A stretch of 36,461 nt of DNA from Acidimicrobiaceae bacterium (GCA_003132305.1 PKXJ01000022.1:10101-46561); one strand, 5' to 3'; shown: positions 6,619-16,062, numbered from the stretch's first letter. Notes: generated by a model not told the origin, from the sequence alone. A program made the numbers and translations.

Positions 6619-9600
6619 AGGATTACGCTCAATTTCTCTCGTTGCTCTCGGTACTGCGCTAGCGCGCGAGCCTTCACGTCGCCGAAGCCGCGAATCATGG
6701 CCGGCAGGTCCGCTAGTTCGACGGCTTGACGGTAGTTCTCTTCAGTCAGTGAGCTGCTGAGTCGTTCGATACTGTCGATGTACTCCTCGCGCACGGTTCG
6801 TTCCTGACGACGAAACCGTGAGTGTCCGAAGGGATCGAGTTTGGTGCCGCGCAGCCGACGCCCGGCTCGCAGAAAGTGAAAGCCCAGTCGCGCGCTGGTA
6901 CCTAGTCGTAGCTTGCGCTTGAGTCCAATGGCGTGCAGAACGGGTGGAGTCAGGTGGAAGATGACGCGCCCGTTGGTTCCGAACTCGCGCTCAATCTCAG
7001 TTCGGGCGCTTTGGCTGAGATGCAATCGAGCAACCTCGTACTCGTCCTTGTAGGCCATCAATCGATGAAGTTCTACCGCCACCGCCAGACTGAAGGGTCC
7101 CTCGGCCAGGCCGAGGCCCGACTCAGCTTCGTGCGCGCGCTTCAGCACGCTGGCGTAACGACGCGCGTACGCGGAGTTTTGGTAGCCAGTGAGGTCGGCG
7201 ACGCGTGCGAGTGCGAGGACTTCGAGAACGCTGCCCTTCGACGCGCCGATCGATTGCACGATCATCGAGGTCGCTCGGTTGGGCTCAAGGTCGAGCGATC
7301 CGTCCGTCGTTTCAGAGTTGAGGTCGCGACTGTCGATCACGGCGAGGCGCCCCAGCCGGAAGGCTCGTTGATTGGTCTCGACGTCGACGCCGTTCACTTC
7401 GATGGCCGCTTCAATCGACGTCTCCTCAAGCGGCAGGGCGCCGCACTGGAAGGCGGCACCAAGTAAGAGGATGTTCGAGTAGGTGTCCGAGTCGAGTAGC
7501 TCGCGCGAAAGTCGCTGGGCGTCGAGCCATACGTTGTTCGCTGGACGGCTGCGACTCTCGATGCGCTCGATGAGCGTCGCGAGGGATGGGGAAGGAATCG
7601 TGGGATCAGCGACTTGGCGGCCCGTGGGAACCTGCGACGTCGACATCACCGCGATCGTGCGTCCGGGCGCGGCGGTGGCGAGATTCTGCGTAGCGGCCGC
7701 GACGAGCAGGTCACAGCCCAGGTAGAGGTCGCACTCTGCTTCACCCAGTCGAGGGGACGTGTCCGAGGTTGTGTCGCTGATGCGCAGGTCGGAGACGACG
7801 GCCCCGCCCTTTTGTGCGATACCGGTCTGGTCGAGTTCTCGAACGTACAGTCCTTGGAGATGGGCCGCCATCGCGACGATCTGGGCGGCGGTCAATACGC
7901 CGGTACCGCCGATGCCGGTCAGACGCATCGTGAAGTTCTTGCTCGTGACGTGAGGCGTCGGAGGCCCGAGTCGATCGAAGTCGAGATTGGCGTACGAACG
8001 GCGTGTTGAGTGTTTCCTCGCGGGTCGAACGGTTACGAACGCGGGACAGTCCCCCTCGAGACAGGAGTAGTCGAAGTTGCACGACTCCTGGTGAATCTGC
8101 GTTTTACGACCAAAGGGCGTCTCGAGGGGGCGTACCGAGAGGCAGTTCGACTTCGCCCCGCAGTCACCGCAGCCCTCGCACACCAACGTGTTGATGTGGA
8201 CGTGTTCTCGTGGCTCCGCGACCAGACCGCGCTTGCGCTTGCGCCGCAACTCGGCGGCGCACTCCTGGTCGTGGAGCAGCACCGTAACACCGGGGATGCT
8301 CGAGAGGAGCACTTGGGCTTCGACGATCCGATCTCGACGCCAGACCTCCACACCGGCCGCGAGTCCCTTGGTGCGCGCGAGGAACGGTTCGTTGGTGGTG
8401 ACGATAATCTTCTTCACTCCTTCGCCCATCAGCATCCGGGTCAGGTCGGCGACGCTGCGCCCACCGGCGATCGGCTGGCCGCCGGTCATGGCGACCGTAG
8501 AGTTGACGAGGAGTTTGTAAGTGATATTTACTTCTGAAGCAACTGCGGCTCGGATCGCCAACGATCCGGAGTGGGCCAGAGTGCCGTCGCCGAGGTTTTG
8601 AAAGAAGTGCTCGGACGCGACAAAGGGCGACATGCCGTTCCACATCGCGCCTTCGCCACCCATTTGAAACCGACCGACGACAGTGCCAACCTGTCGCGGG
8701 TCCATCTGGATGGCTAGGCCGTGACAGCCGCTCCCAGAACCCACGTACGCCCCCGCGGGCACTTTCACTGACGTGTTGTGAGGACAGCCCGAGCAGAAAT
8801 AGGCACCGCGAACCAGCGAGAGCGGTGAGGGGACGACGGGGCGGGTGCGCGATCGCCAGTTCTTCACCGTGGTCACCTCACGATGGAGCAGGATGCGATC
8901 GGCGAGCACGTCGGCGAGTGTGTCGGCGTCGACCTGGCCCGTGACGGGAATGAGTACTCGACCATCCTCATCGTGCTTGCCAACGATTCGTGGCGCGTTC
9001 GTCGCGCCGTAGAGGGCGCTTTTGAGAAGGGTCTCGAGGAAGGGCCGCTTGTCCTCGACCACCAGGATTTCGTCAAGTCCGCTGGCGAATTCGCGCACGA
9101 GACGCTCGTCGAGTGGGTAGGGCATGGATACCTTGAGGAGGCGAACACCGACTCTTGCGTAGTCGGCTTCGTCAACACCAACGCGCCCCAGCGCATTGAG
9201 CACCTCTAAGTACGCCGGGCCCGCCGCGACGATGCCGAGCTTGTCGTCGTCGCCACGGGCCGTGACGCGATTAAGGCGGTTCACGGCCGAGTAGCGACGA
9301 GCGATCTCCACGCGCGGTCCGTAGAGTGAGCTCTCCAGTTCGATGAGCTTCGTACCAAGAAGTTGGGCGCTTACCTCTTGGGTAAAGGGCACGCCGTTGA
9401 ACTCGAGGTCGGGCGAAATCGGACGTACCCGTTGGGGGTCGAGCACGACGCTCTGGGTACAGTCCGCGACCGTGGCCGGAATTCGTAGACCGACCCACAG
9501 TCCTGACGCCCGCGAGAGGGCGAAGCCGTGCAGACCGAGGTCGAGGATCTCTTGAGGATCAGCCGGAGCAAGTATGGGCATGGCTAGCGCGTAGAGGGTC

Positions 9601-10100
9601 GGTTCGGAGGTTGAGGGCACGCTCGAGGACTTGGCCTGGGGGTCGTCACCCACGCAGACCACCACGCCACTTCGAGGACCGGTCCCCATCAGGTTCCCAT
9701 GTCGAAGTGCGTCAGACGCGCGGTCCAGTCCGGGGGCCTTGCCGTACCAGAGAGCGAAGACCCCGTCTTTCGTGTGGTCGGGTTGACGCATGGCCAGTTG
9801 ACTCCCCGCTACGGCAGTGGCCGACAACTCCTCGTTGAGTCCCGGGCGATGCACGATGCCCAGGTCCTCCAGGAGTTCGCTGCGGCGCGTGAGTTCCAGG
9901 TCAAGGCCCGCCAACGGTGAACCGGGATAGCCGGTGACGAAGCCACCAGTGTTGAGTGCCGCTTCCACGTCCCTTCGACGCTGGTCCATGGCCAGACGGA
10001 CGATGGCCTGGACACCCGACATCAGGGCCCGTCCGTTGGTTCTCTGGTAGCGAGCAGCGAGGGTCTCATCGAGCAGCGACGGACTCCCCCCTTTGGTCAT
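6615..10100 (-). CDS. Indolepyruvate ferredoxin oxidoreductase family protein, single chain
   Basis: 1161 aa, a fusion of IorA- and IorB-like parts. Order: pyrimidine-binding/transketolase-like N-terminus (GFVTGYPGSPL near 53-63), a central TPP-binding domain with CSGCPHNTS (about 434) and GSGSGCHG, a ferredoxin-like cysteine cluster around 640-690 (CEGCGDCG, CNFDYSCLEGDC), and a C-terminal 2-oxoacid:acceptor oxidoreductase gamma domain (GIGGTGVLTAAQ near 725; ELDQTGIAQKGG). These enzymes decarboxylate aryl-pyruvates or other 2-oxoacids to acyl-CoA with an iron-sulfur electron acceptor. The single-chain form is common in aerobic bacteria. The true substrate is unknown. TACCAT six bases before the ATG suggests a leaderless transcript. 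Followed by ctaA with a four-base overlap. Confidence 0.92.
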   Translation of the reverse strand: MTKGGSPSLLDETLAARYQRTNGRALMSGVQAIVRLAMDQRRRDVEAALNTGGFVTGYPGSPLAGLDLELTRRSELLEDLGIVHRPGLNEELSATAVAGSQLAMRQPDHTKDGVFALWYGKAPGLDRASDALRHGNLMGTGPRSGVVVCVGDDPQAKSSSVPSTSEPTLYALAMPILAPADPQEILDLGLHGFALSRASGLWVGLRIPATVADCTQSVVLDPQRVRPISPDLEFNGVPFTQEVSAQLLGTKLIELESSLYGPRVEIARRYSAVNRLNRVTARGDDDKLGIVAAGPAYLEVLNALGRVGVDEADYARVGVRLLKVSMPYPLDERLVREFASGLDEILVVEDKRPFLETLLKSALYGATNAPRIVGKHDEDGRVLIPVTGQVDADTLADVLADRILLHREVTTVKNWRSRTRPVVPSPLSLVRGAYFCSGCPHNTSVKVPAGAYVGSGSGCHGLAIQMDPRQVGTVVGRFQMGGEGAMWNGMSPFVASEHFFQNLGDGTLAHSGSLAIRAAVASEVNITYKLLVNSTVAMTGGQPIAGGRSVADLTRMLMGEGVKKIIVTTNEPFLARTKGLAAGVEVWRRDRIVEAQVLLSSIPGVTVLLHDQECAAELRRKRKRGLVAEPREHVHINTLVCEGCGDCGAKSNCLSVRPLETPFGRKTQIHQESCNFDYSCLEGDCPAFVTVRPARKHSTRRSYANLDFDRLGPPTPHVTSKNFTMRLTGIGGTGVLTAAQIVAMAAHLQGLYVRELDQTGIAQKGGAVVSDLRISDTTSDTSPRLGEAECDLYLGCDLLVAAATQNLATAAPGRTIAVMSTSQVPTGRQVADPTIPSPSLATLIERIESRSRPANNVWLDAQRLSRELLDSDTYSNILLLGAAFQCGALPLEETSIEAAIEVNGVDVETNQRAFRLGRLAVIDSRDLNSETTDGSLDLEPNRATSMIVQSIGASKGSVLEVLALARVADLTGYQNSAYARRYASVLKRAHEAESGLGLAEGPFSLAVAVELHRLMAYKDEYEVARLHLSQSARTEIEREFGTNGRVIFHLTPPVLHAIGLKRKLRLGTSARLGFHFLRAGRRLRGTKLDPFGHSRFRRQERTVREEYIDSIERLSSSLTEENYRQAVELADLPAMIRGFGDVKARALAQYREQREKLSVIL

Positions 10101-10106
10101 TCGTCA

Positions 10107-10112
10107 ATGGTA
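10107..10112 (-). promoter_or_regulatory. -10 box of a leaderless promoter for the indolepyruvate oxidoreductase gene
   Basis: Minus-strand TACCAT, then six bases, then ATG (10100). With this spacing transcription would begin at or next to the start codon; no Shine-Dalgarno sequence is present. The -35 region is not convincing. Confidence 0.45.
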
Positions 10113-10392
10113 AAGCCCAGTCGAAAGCAAATGTAAGGGACCATGGTCACTTTGTCCGGCGACTTAATAGGAGTTAGGCACTTATTCCATCTCGAAGTCG
10201 CTCAGTTCGAGATGAGATCGTCGTAAGGATGGATCGATATTGGATGAGACCCATACCAGATGTCGGTGACGGAACCAGCGAACTTTCGTCCTGGACCCCT
10301 AGATGGCGAGCAATGTTCGCAACGAACTTATCGTCGACAGTTGATAAAGCTTGGTGCGCCGGCGAAAGGCCGAACCGTTCTCATGGCAGATT

Positions 10393-11865
10393 TTATTCTC
10401 CGACAGTCGCGCCACGGTTATCGACGGTGATCCCCGCTCGCAGGTGCGCAATAACGTCGGCAGCGCCGTAACTGCTCCGCCCAGCCAAGAGGGGGCGGAT
10501 CTCGTTGATGCAGTCACCGATGGTAATAATGGGTGGTTCCTCGCTACCGTCGGTGCGCACTTGGCCCAAGCCACACGTCGACATCAGTCCATTGCACAGG
10601 CAGGTGCGTCCAACAGTGTCTTCGAGTAGCCCCCCCTTACGTACGTACGCGGCGACGGGTTCGCCCGCACAGCGGTAGCCAATATGTCCCTGAGAGTTGA
10701 CGTACGCCTCTCGAAGGTAACCCAAGTCGCACTTGCGCTCTCTCCCTTCGTAGACTTCTGGTTCCGAAATCGTTCCAGCAACCGACGCCACCTTGAACGG
10801 GTACCCCGTGGAGGAGGCCCGCATCGACGTCGCGACGTCTACTGAGCTGCTTCGTACGCCGGCCAAGATTTGTTCTCGCAGGACGGGGTCCAAGCCCGAC
10901 TCCCGGCAGCACGCAAAAAGCGTTCCCACCTGGACTCCCGCTGCCCCGAGATCGAAGGCCTCTTGGACACGTTGGGGGGTGGTAATGCCGCCGCCAATCC
11001 AAAAGGGAACTCCCAGAGCGCGCAGCACCTCAAAGTCGACGCGATCGCGCTCGCCGTACTCGGGGTTACCATCATCATCCAACGTGAACTGACCGCGAGG
11101 CGGCGCGTTGTGGCCGCCCGCGCTCGGGCGCTCCACCACGAAACCATCGACCGGACCATTGCTGCGCTTAGCGAGGGCGGTCGCCAACACGTGTGAGGAA
11201 ACGATGCCGAGGAACTTTGGACGTCGCAGGGCGCCCGGCGCCAGGTAGCGCGCGGGATTGAAGTGAAGTGAGGGTATCGGCTCGGGGGTAATGTCTCCGA
11301 CGATGTTCAGCGGAAGGTCGACCTCTTGGCCTAGTGCCAATCGCTCCAAAGTGCCAGGAATATTGGTGGGCACGCCAGCCCCCATGACGACGTAATCGAC
11401 GCCGGCCAGGATGGCGCCATAGAGGGTAGGCACCGTTGGGATCTGCACCTTAGTGAGCAAGTTAATTCCCACCACACCATCGTGGTCGCGTTTGGCCATC
11501 GCCACTTCGACGTACGCAGCGAGTACGAGCAAATCTTGGGACCGCTGCGCACTTCGGTGGGTCAACATGACGAGATTGCGGTAGGGGGTCGACTCTAATC
11601 GTCGGGTAGTGGCGAACTGCTCCACTACTTCATCGACGACGGAAGGAATTGGAAAGCCACTGAGAACGGCCCGCAATGACTCATCCACTCCGTGATCTTG
11701 CAGTCGGCGTACGAACACGCTGTCAATGGCGGTTCCCGAGACCACACCAAGCTGTCCCGCACGGGCAACAGCGCGCGCCAGTGGCCAACCGGATATGGCA
11801 ATTCCCATCCCGCCTTGAATGAGCCACGGCGTGCCCGGCATGCTTTGGGTGCTGTCGTCAATCAC
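10393..11865 (-). CDS. Nitronate monooxygenase / 2-nitropropane dioxygenase-like flavoenzyme
   Basis: 490 aa. FMN-dependent TIM-barrel family (PF03060): LIQGGMGIAISGW at the N-terminus, GVVGINLL, VDYVVMGAG, VVERPSAGGHNAP, then the phosphate-binding end WIGGGITTPQRVQEAFDLGA and GVQVGTLF. A C-terminal extension of about 120 residues is Cys-rich (RKCDLGYL, YRCAGEP, GRTCLCNGL, STCGLGQ), seen in long actinobacterial members annotated as nitronate monooxygenases. The reaction is likely oxidation of alkyl nitronates, though members also include enoyl reductases of the FabK/PfaD type. The GTG start at 11865 gives the barrel its first strand. It is divergent from the PPOX gene, with 105 bases between. 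Confidence 0.88.
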   Translation of the reverse strand: MIDDSTQSMPGTPWLIQGGMGIAISGWPLARAVARAGQLGVVSGTAIDSVFVRRLQDHGVDESLRAVLSGFPIPSVVDEVVEQFATTRRLESTPYRNLVMLTHRSAQRSQDLLVLAAYVEVAMAKRDHDGVVGINLLTKVQIPTVPTLYGAILAGVDYVVMGAGVPTNIPGTLERLALGQEVDLPLNIVGDITPEPIPSLHFNPARYLAPGALRRPKFLGIVSSHVLATALAKRSNGPVDGFVVERPSAGGHNAPPRGQFTLDDDGNPEYGERDRVDFEVLRALGVPFWIGGGITTPQRVQEAFDLGAAGVQVGTLFACCRESGLDPVLREQILAGVRSSSVDVATSMRASSTGYPFKVASVAGTISEPEVYEGRERKCDLGYLREAYVNSQGHIGYRCAGEPVAAYVRKGGLLEDTVGRTCLCNGLMSTCGLGQVRTDGSEEPPIITIGDCINEIRPLLAGRSSYGAADVIAHLRAGITVDNRGATVGE

Positions 11866-11958
11866 AGTGTTGACCGTTCTTCGCCGTCTCGACGTACGTC
11901 TGAACTAGGCGATACTCAAGTCTAGGTTCGCGCCAATCGGGTCGGCGCCGATCGAAGG

Positions 11959-11964
11959 TAGCCT
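11959..11964 (+). promoter_or_regulatory. -10 box of a leaderless promoter for the PPOX gene
   Basis: TAGCCT, six bases, then GTG (11971). No ribosome binding site precedes the GTG, so the box supports both this start and leaderless translation. Confidence 0.4.
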
Positions 11965-11970
11965 CACGAG

Positions 11971-12399
11971 GTGATCCAGGAAATGTCGGCACTAGAGATC
12001 AATGATTTCGTCCTCCAACAGAGGGTCGGAAGAGTGGGCTGCCACGCCGACGGCGTGACGTACGTGGTCCCCGTGATCTTCGCGTGGGAAAACGACAGCT
12101 TCTACGTTTATACGACGGAGGGTCAGAAGGTCACCATGATGCGCCAAAACTCGCGCGTCTGCTTCGAGATGGACGAGTACTTCGCCGACGGAGGTTGGCG
12201 AAGCGTGATCGTGCAGGGTGTCTACGAAGAGTTGCACGACGAAGACGCCGCACGTGCGTTGCGGATACTCACTGATCGCCTTTCTCCGGCTTCTGGTGCT
12301 CAGCGCGAGGCGCGGGATCGAAGTGAGGGTCGAGCACCGGTGGCGTTTCGGATTCGCGCCCAAGAGATGTCGGGTCGCCAGGTAGACCGCAACGCCTGA
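11971..12399 (+). CDS. Pyridoxamine 5'-phosphate oxidase-fold flavoprotein
   Basis: 142 aa. Small split-barrel flavin-binding family: GRVGCHADGVTYVVPVIFAW opens the barrel, followed by FYVYTTEGQKVTMMRQN and VCFEMDEY, then WRSVIVQGVYEEL. Such proteins bind FMN or F420 and resemble NimA-type nitroreductases; the substrate cannot be told. The GTG start fits a leaderless promoter at 11959-11964. Convergent with the radical SAM gene, 50 bases apart. Confidence 0.82.
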   Translation: MIQEMSALEINDFVLQQRVGRVGCHADGVTYVVPVIFAWENDSFYVYTTEGQKVTMMRQNSRVCFEMDEYFADGGWRSVIVQGVYEELHDEDAARALRILTDRLSPASGAQREARDRSEGRAPVAFRIRAQEMSGRQVDRNA

Positions 12400-12449
12400 G
12401 CGCCACGCCACGAGGTGACTGGACGACCGGGACCTGGTCCGGACGACGA

Positions 12450-13577
12450 CTACTGGACCAGTAGCGTTCCTTCGCTCACCCGGACGCATCCGGGGTCTGA
12501 CGCGAGAGGATTTCCGTAGGTCGAAAACGCTCGCGAACGCGAACCACCGCAGAGGTTGGCGTACTCACAAGGGCCACACGGTCCGACGAACTCGGCCGCG
12601 CGTATAGAGCGCAAGAGTTCGTTGTTTCGGTAGATCTCCATGAGGCTCGAAGCTCGGACGTTTCCGAGAGTGATCGGCAGAAAGCCCGACGGATAGACGT
12701 CACCATTGGCGGCCACGAACACAATCCCTTTGCCGTCGCGCGTTGCGGCACTCGGCGCACGAATCGGTGCGGTGCTCGGACCCAAAAGTTCGACCAGCCG
12801 ATCACGCAGTGAGACGTACAACGAATCGGTCTCTACGTCGCGCCGGGACGACCCGTTATCTGCCCGACGTTCGAACGCGACCCGGCGGAAAAACGGCGCT
12901 TCGACCGTACGCACGGTGAACCCGTAGCGCGAAGCGTCGACGAGAAAATTGCACACGTCCTCGTTCTCTTTCGCCGTGGTGGCTTTGATCTCGGTGCCCC
13001 GACCGGTGGTGATCAGAAAGAAGACCTCCCATACGTCGACGTGGTGCTCGTGCATCAGGGCCGCGACGTCCGCTAGTTCGCGGACGTTGGCTGGCATAAC
13101 CGTCGTGTTGACCTGGATGGTGTAACCGTGTTCTTTGATCTCACGGATGGCTCGTATCGTCGATGCGAAGTGGCCGTCGATGCCGCGAACGGCGTCGTGG
13201 GTCGACGCCGTTGCTCCGTCCAAACTGAGTGACGCACTCTTTACTCCGTAAGCGCGCAGTGACTGAAGGGTCGAAGACTTCAACTGAGGTGTCACCGATG
13301 GGGCAATCGCCACCGGCACCCTCACCGATTCCGCGTACGCCGCGAGCTGCACAATATCCTCGCGCATGAGGCAGTCTCCGCCGGTGAGAATGAGAATCGG
13401 CCGCGGTCGGCCGATGGCCGCGAGGGTGTCGATCAAGGCGAAGCCTTCATTGGTTGAAAGCTCGTCCGAACCCCCGACTCGTTGGGCGTCGGCGCGGCAG
13501 TGAAAACAGGCCAGATGACAGGCCTTCGTCATCTCCCAAAAGACCAGGAGTGGCCGTTGGCTGAACTGTTCACTCAC
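12450..13577 (-). CDS. Radical SAM/SPASM enzyme (TIGR04053-like)
   Basis: 375 aa. The radical SAM cluster motif CxxxCxxC is intact (Cys20, Cys24, Cys27 in KACHLACFHC), with LTGGDCLMR as the GGE-like SAM-binding element, SLDGA at the barrel's fourth strand, and a C-terminal SPASM-type auxiliary cluster region with Cys334, Cys337, Cys343 and Cys364 (GPCGPCEYANLC, DPGC). The opening LVFWEMTKACHLAC matches the TIGR04053 family, related to the heme-modifying NirJ/AhbD group and to peptide-modifying SPASM enzymes. No precursor-peptide gene is recognisable next to it. The GTG start at 13577 puts the cluster at the usual 20 residues from the N-terminus. Confidence 0.88.
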   Translation of the reverse strand: MSEQFSQRPLLVFWEMTKACHLACFHCRADAQRVGGSDELSTNEGFALIDTLAAIGRPRPILILTGGDCLMREDIVQLAAYAESVRVPVAIAPSVTPQLKSSTLQSLRAYGVKSASLSLDGATASTHDAVRGIDGHFASTIRAIREIKEHGYTIQVNTTVMPANVRELADVAALMHEHHVDVWEVFFLITTGRGTEIKATTAKENEDVCNFLVDASRYGFTVRTVEAPFFRRVAFERRADNGSSRRDVETDSLYVSLRDRLVELLGPSTAPIRAPSAATRDGKGIVFVAANGDVYPSGFLPITLGNVRASSLMEIYRNNELLRSIRAAEFVGPCGPCEYANLCGGSRSRAFSTYGNPLASDPGCVRVSEGTLLVQ

Positions 13578-13748
13578 ATTCGAGTTAGTTATCGAATGAA
13601 TCCGGCACCGCCTCTACTCCACGTCCGTCGCGGGAATATCTCGTGGGGCGTATTCACATCATAGGGTTGAAACGGCTACACGAAAGTTTTGCAAGAGTCT
13701 TCGTCGCCGATAGACCGCGATCCGCGTTCGTGCCCGAAGCGCCCTACG

Positions 13749-14537
13749 ATGACGTATCTCGCCAGAAAATCAATCCCTACGGATCTCTACGAAAGTGGGG
13801 TGATCCAAGTGTTAATTACTCTTCTCTCCCTCGCGGTGGTGTCCATTGGTACTTCAATCTGGGCGATCGTCGACGCAACGTCAAAGCCTCCAGAGGCCTT
13901 CGTCGCCATCGGTTCGTCCAAAAGTACCTGGATTGCGCTCATTGCGGTCTTCACGCTGTTCTTCGGCCTCGTCGGATTCATCTTGGCGCTCACCTACCTC
14001 TTCTCAGTGCGACCAAAGATCAATAACTGGTCGCAGAGCACGTTCGTGGCTTCGCCTCCTGTCACGTCAGGCGGATCGTGGGTCTCGTTCCTTCTCTGGT
14101 TGCTCGTCGGCGCCGCTTACGCGATGGTCTTTCTTGGTGCGTTCTCGATCGGCCTCTTCTTCATCCCGGTGGCGATCATTGCCACCGTGTTGTTGGTTCG
14201 CCGACCATCGTTGAGTCGCGGCCTTCCCGGGCTTTTCGGAGGGATCGGACTCCCCTTGTTGTACGTCGCGTACCTCAATCGCGGCGGTCCCGGCATGGTA
14301 TGTACACCGACTCAAAGCCCCTACGGGGTTGGCCAGAGTTGCACCCAAGAGTCGAGCCCCTGGCTCTGGCTAATGCCCGGACTGTTTCTTATCATCGTTG
14401 GGGTTGTCGTGTTCATCGTCACTCGACGTTCGAGCACGCTCCGGCCATGCTCTCATTGCGCGGAATCGCTCAGTCCGGGAGCCAAGTTTTGTGCCCACTG
14501 TGGAACCCGTTCCAATGACTTCACCGAGGCACTCTGA
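13749..14537 (+). CDS. Membrane protein with C-terminal zinc ribbon
   Basis: 262 aa from ATG 13749 (a GTG at 13800, just before the first helix, is equally possible; an upstream TTG is less likely). Five to six hydrophobic helices: VLITLLSLAVV, WIALIAVFTLFFGLVGFIL, FLLWLLVGAAYAMVF, FFIPVAIIATVLLV, a short hydrophobic loop, and LWLMPGLFLIIVGVVVFIV. The loop YLNRGGPGMVCTPT before the last helix recurs in actinobacterial membrane proteins of unknown role. The tail is a zinc ribbon, CSHC...CAHC (CxxC-x11-CxxC), presumably cytoplasmic. Function unknown. Divergent from the radical SAM gene. Confidence 0.72.
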   Translation: MTYLARKSIPTDLYESGVIQVLITLLSLAVVSIGTSIWAIVDATSKPPEAFVAIGSSKSTWIALIAVFTLFFGLVGFILALTYLFSVRPKINNWSQSTFVASPPVTSGGSWVSFLLWLLVGAAYAMVFLGAFSIGLFFIPVAIIATVLLVRRPSLSRGLPGLFGGIGLPLLYVAYLNRGGPGMVCTPTQSPYGVGQSCTQESSPWLWLMPGLFLIIVGVVVFIVTRRSSTLRPCSHCAESLSPGAKFCAHCGTRSNDFTEAL

Positions 14538-14697
14538 GATTCGCCGTAAGAGGAGTATTGAAGTTGAGGACTGTCGAACATCGATTCCTCTTGTTATCGG
14601 ACCTTTCGCCGAATCAGTGAACGACTGATTTCCCCCGTGACAATTGGCCTGTGGCCGTTTCTTCGCCTCCGAACTCGTCGGGCCTACTGTTGAGGCG

Positions 14698-15243
14698 ATG
14701 TTGCGCGAGTCACTGTCTGACGGCACCGTCACCATCCGACGCTTCGATCTCAACGATCTTGAACGAGACTTGGAAGCCAAGGATGAAGAACAGATCAAAT
14801 GGCTGTGGGGAGCAGAGGACCGGGAAAAGTGGGTTGCCATGTCATCCGATCAACGGCGAGCGCATGCCCGCGCCACCATCATGATGTATCGCGACACGTT
14901 CGGGCCAGGACCAAAGTGGTCATTTGCGGTCGATGCGGACGACGAGTCATACGTCGCGTACGTTGATTGTGACTTGGCGAACCAACACGTCCCTCACGGC
15001 CAGGCCAATGTCGCGTACTCCTCGCATCCAGCGTTTCGTGGTAGTGGTTACGTAAGTCGTGCAGTTCGACTGGTGTTTCGATATCTCGAAGAAAACACCG
15101 AAGCAACTGAAGCTCACATTAATGTCGCCGCCGACAACGAACCATCACTTCGAGTAGCGCGCGCGGTCGGAGCAGAGGCTGCCAATCAATGGGTAGACGA
15201 GCAAGGCAACTCAATGATCCGTTTCGTCTATCGCTTACGTTAA
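14698..15243 (+). CDS. GNAT-family N-acetyltransferase
   Basis: 181 aa from ATG 14698. The GNAT core is visible: an N-terminal substrate part (VTIRRFDLNDLE), strand four with WSFAVDADDESYVAYVDCDL, then the acetyl-CoA loop NVAYSSHPAFRGSGYVSRAVR (R/Q-x-x-G-x-G/A motif as FRGSGY), and HINVAADNEPSLRVARAVGA before the last strand. It acetylates an unknown amine, probably a small molecule or protein N-terminus. An upstream TTG at 14644 is less likely: ATG 14698 is preceded by TACTGT at seven bases, the same leaderless pattern as its neighbours. Confidence 0.85.
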   Translation: MLRESLSDGTVTIRRFDLNDLERDLEAKDEEQIKWLWGAEDREKWVAMSSDQRRAHARATIMMYRDTFGPGPKWSFAVDADDESYVAYVDCDLANQHVPHGQANVAYSSHPAFRGSGYVSRAVRLVFRYLEENTEATEAHINVAADNEPSLRVARAVGAEAANQWVDEQGNSMIRFVYRLR

Positions 15244-15546
15244 ATCTGCTCTTGGAGATCGCGTTTGCGTGTCGCGCCGTCAAAACGTCCCAGTTCTCAT
15301 CCCCAGTGGCAGATATCCAAAACGACACAGTGAAGCAATTACTCGCGTATTCGAAAGTTGGGGTGCGCTCGAAAGCCTGACCTAATCTCGGCGAGTAAGA
15401 GAACAGTCGAGTTCGCAGCTTTGCCTGGAAGGCGTGCGACGCCGAGTTGTCGAATGAATCGACTGCAGCATTCATCGATTGCCTCGTCGGTTTCGCCTGA
15501 AATCGCACGTCCCCTGACTCATTAGAGAGGTACTCAAGAAAGGGCG
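15244..15546. other. Intergenic region between convergent genes
   Basis: 303 bases between the convergent GNAT and DUF6036 genes. I see no gene family on either strand and no strong hairpin with a T-run. An antisense frame across this region and the GNAT tail has no recognisable domain. Confidence 0.4.
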
Positions 15547-16062
15547 TTAGCGCTCCGAATGCAGAAGATACTTCAAGATCGCTGTTGCACGCTTGGGAGG
15601 CGGATCTTCGGGAAAGTATTCCTCGTAGAGCGCGAGGGCCTGCTCCACTGAAGTGATGCCACAGAGTTGCAGGAGCAGCGCAATGTCCGGCTCGTCGCGT
15701 TGCCCGCGACTCGCACGTATCTTCATTGCCAGCATGCTTCGATCATCGGCCGCGAGAATTTCAAGGGACCCGAAGCGATAAAGGGGTTGCCAGTCCGGAG
15801 ACTTGAACATCGGGATGAACCCGTTGGCGGCGGCGTTCAGCCAGTCGTCTGGGAGCCCCTGACGTCGAGCGACCTCTGCGACAACTTCAATGACGGCATC
15901 GCGCGGGTAGAAATCTCCATCAACATCAAACGTGGCGTCTCGCGAATCGTGGGCCAAGACCATGACCGCTCCCCCAACGATGAAGAGTTTCGTGGCTATC
16001 CCCCTATGTTCCAGTTCCGCGCCCACGGCGCTCAGGGCTTCGATCATCTCTGGGCGGTTCAT
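15547..16062 (-). CDS. DUF6036 nucleotidyltransferase-fold protein (putative toxin)
   Basis: 171 aa. Same architecture as the protein at 83-634: LFIVGGAVM (Gly30-Gly31), FDVDGDF with Asp46 and Asp48 (GG and DxD of a nucleotidyltransferase fold), LPDDWLNAAANGF, LAMKIRASRGQRDEPDI and LCGITSVEQAL. The ATG start shares one base with the upstream stop (TAATG), so translation is coupled to the XRE partner and expression ratio is built in, as in AbiE-like and MNT-type toxin-antitoxin operons. The region between DxD and LAMK differs most from the first copy, which may reflect partner or target specificity. Enzymatic activity is inferred. Confidence 0.85.
   Translation of the reverse strand: MNRPEMIEALSAVGAELEHRGIATKLFIVGGAVMVLAHDSRDATFDVDGDFYPRDAVIEVVAEVARRQGLPDDWLNAAANGFIPMFKSPDWQPLYRFGSLEILAADDRSMLAMKIRASRGQRDEPDIALLLQLCGITSVEQALALYEEYFPEDPPPKRATAILKYLLHSER

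Noticed and set aside
15119-15508. Minus-strand frame overlapping the GNAT gene and the gap after it
   Set aside because: Antisense to a well-supported acetyltransferase and without motifs.
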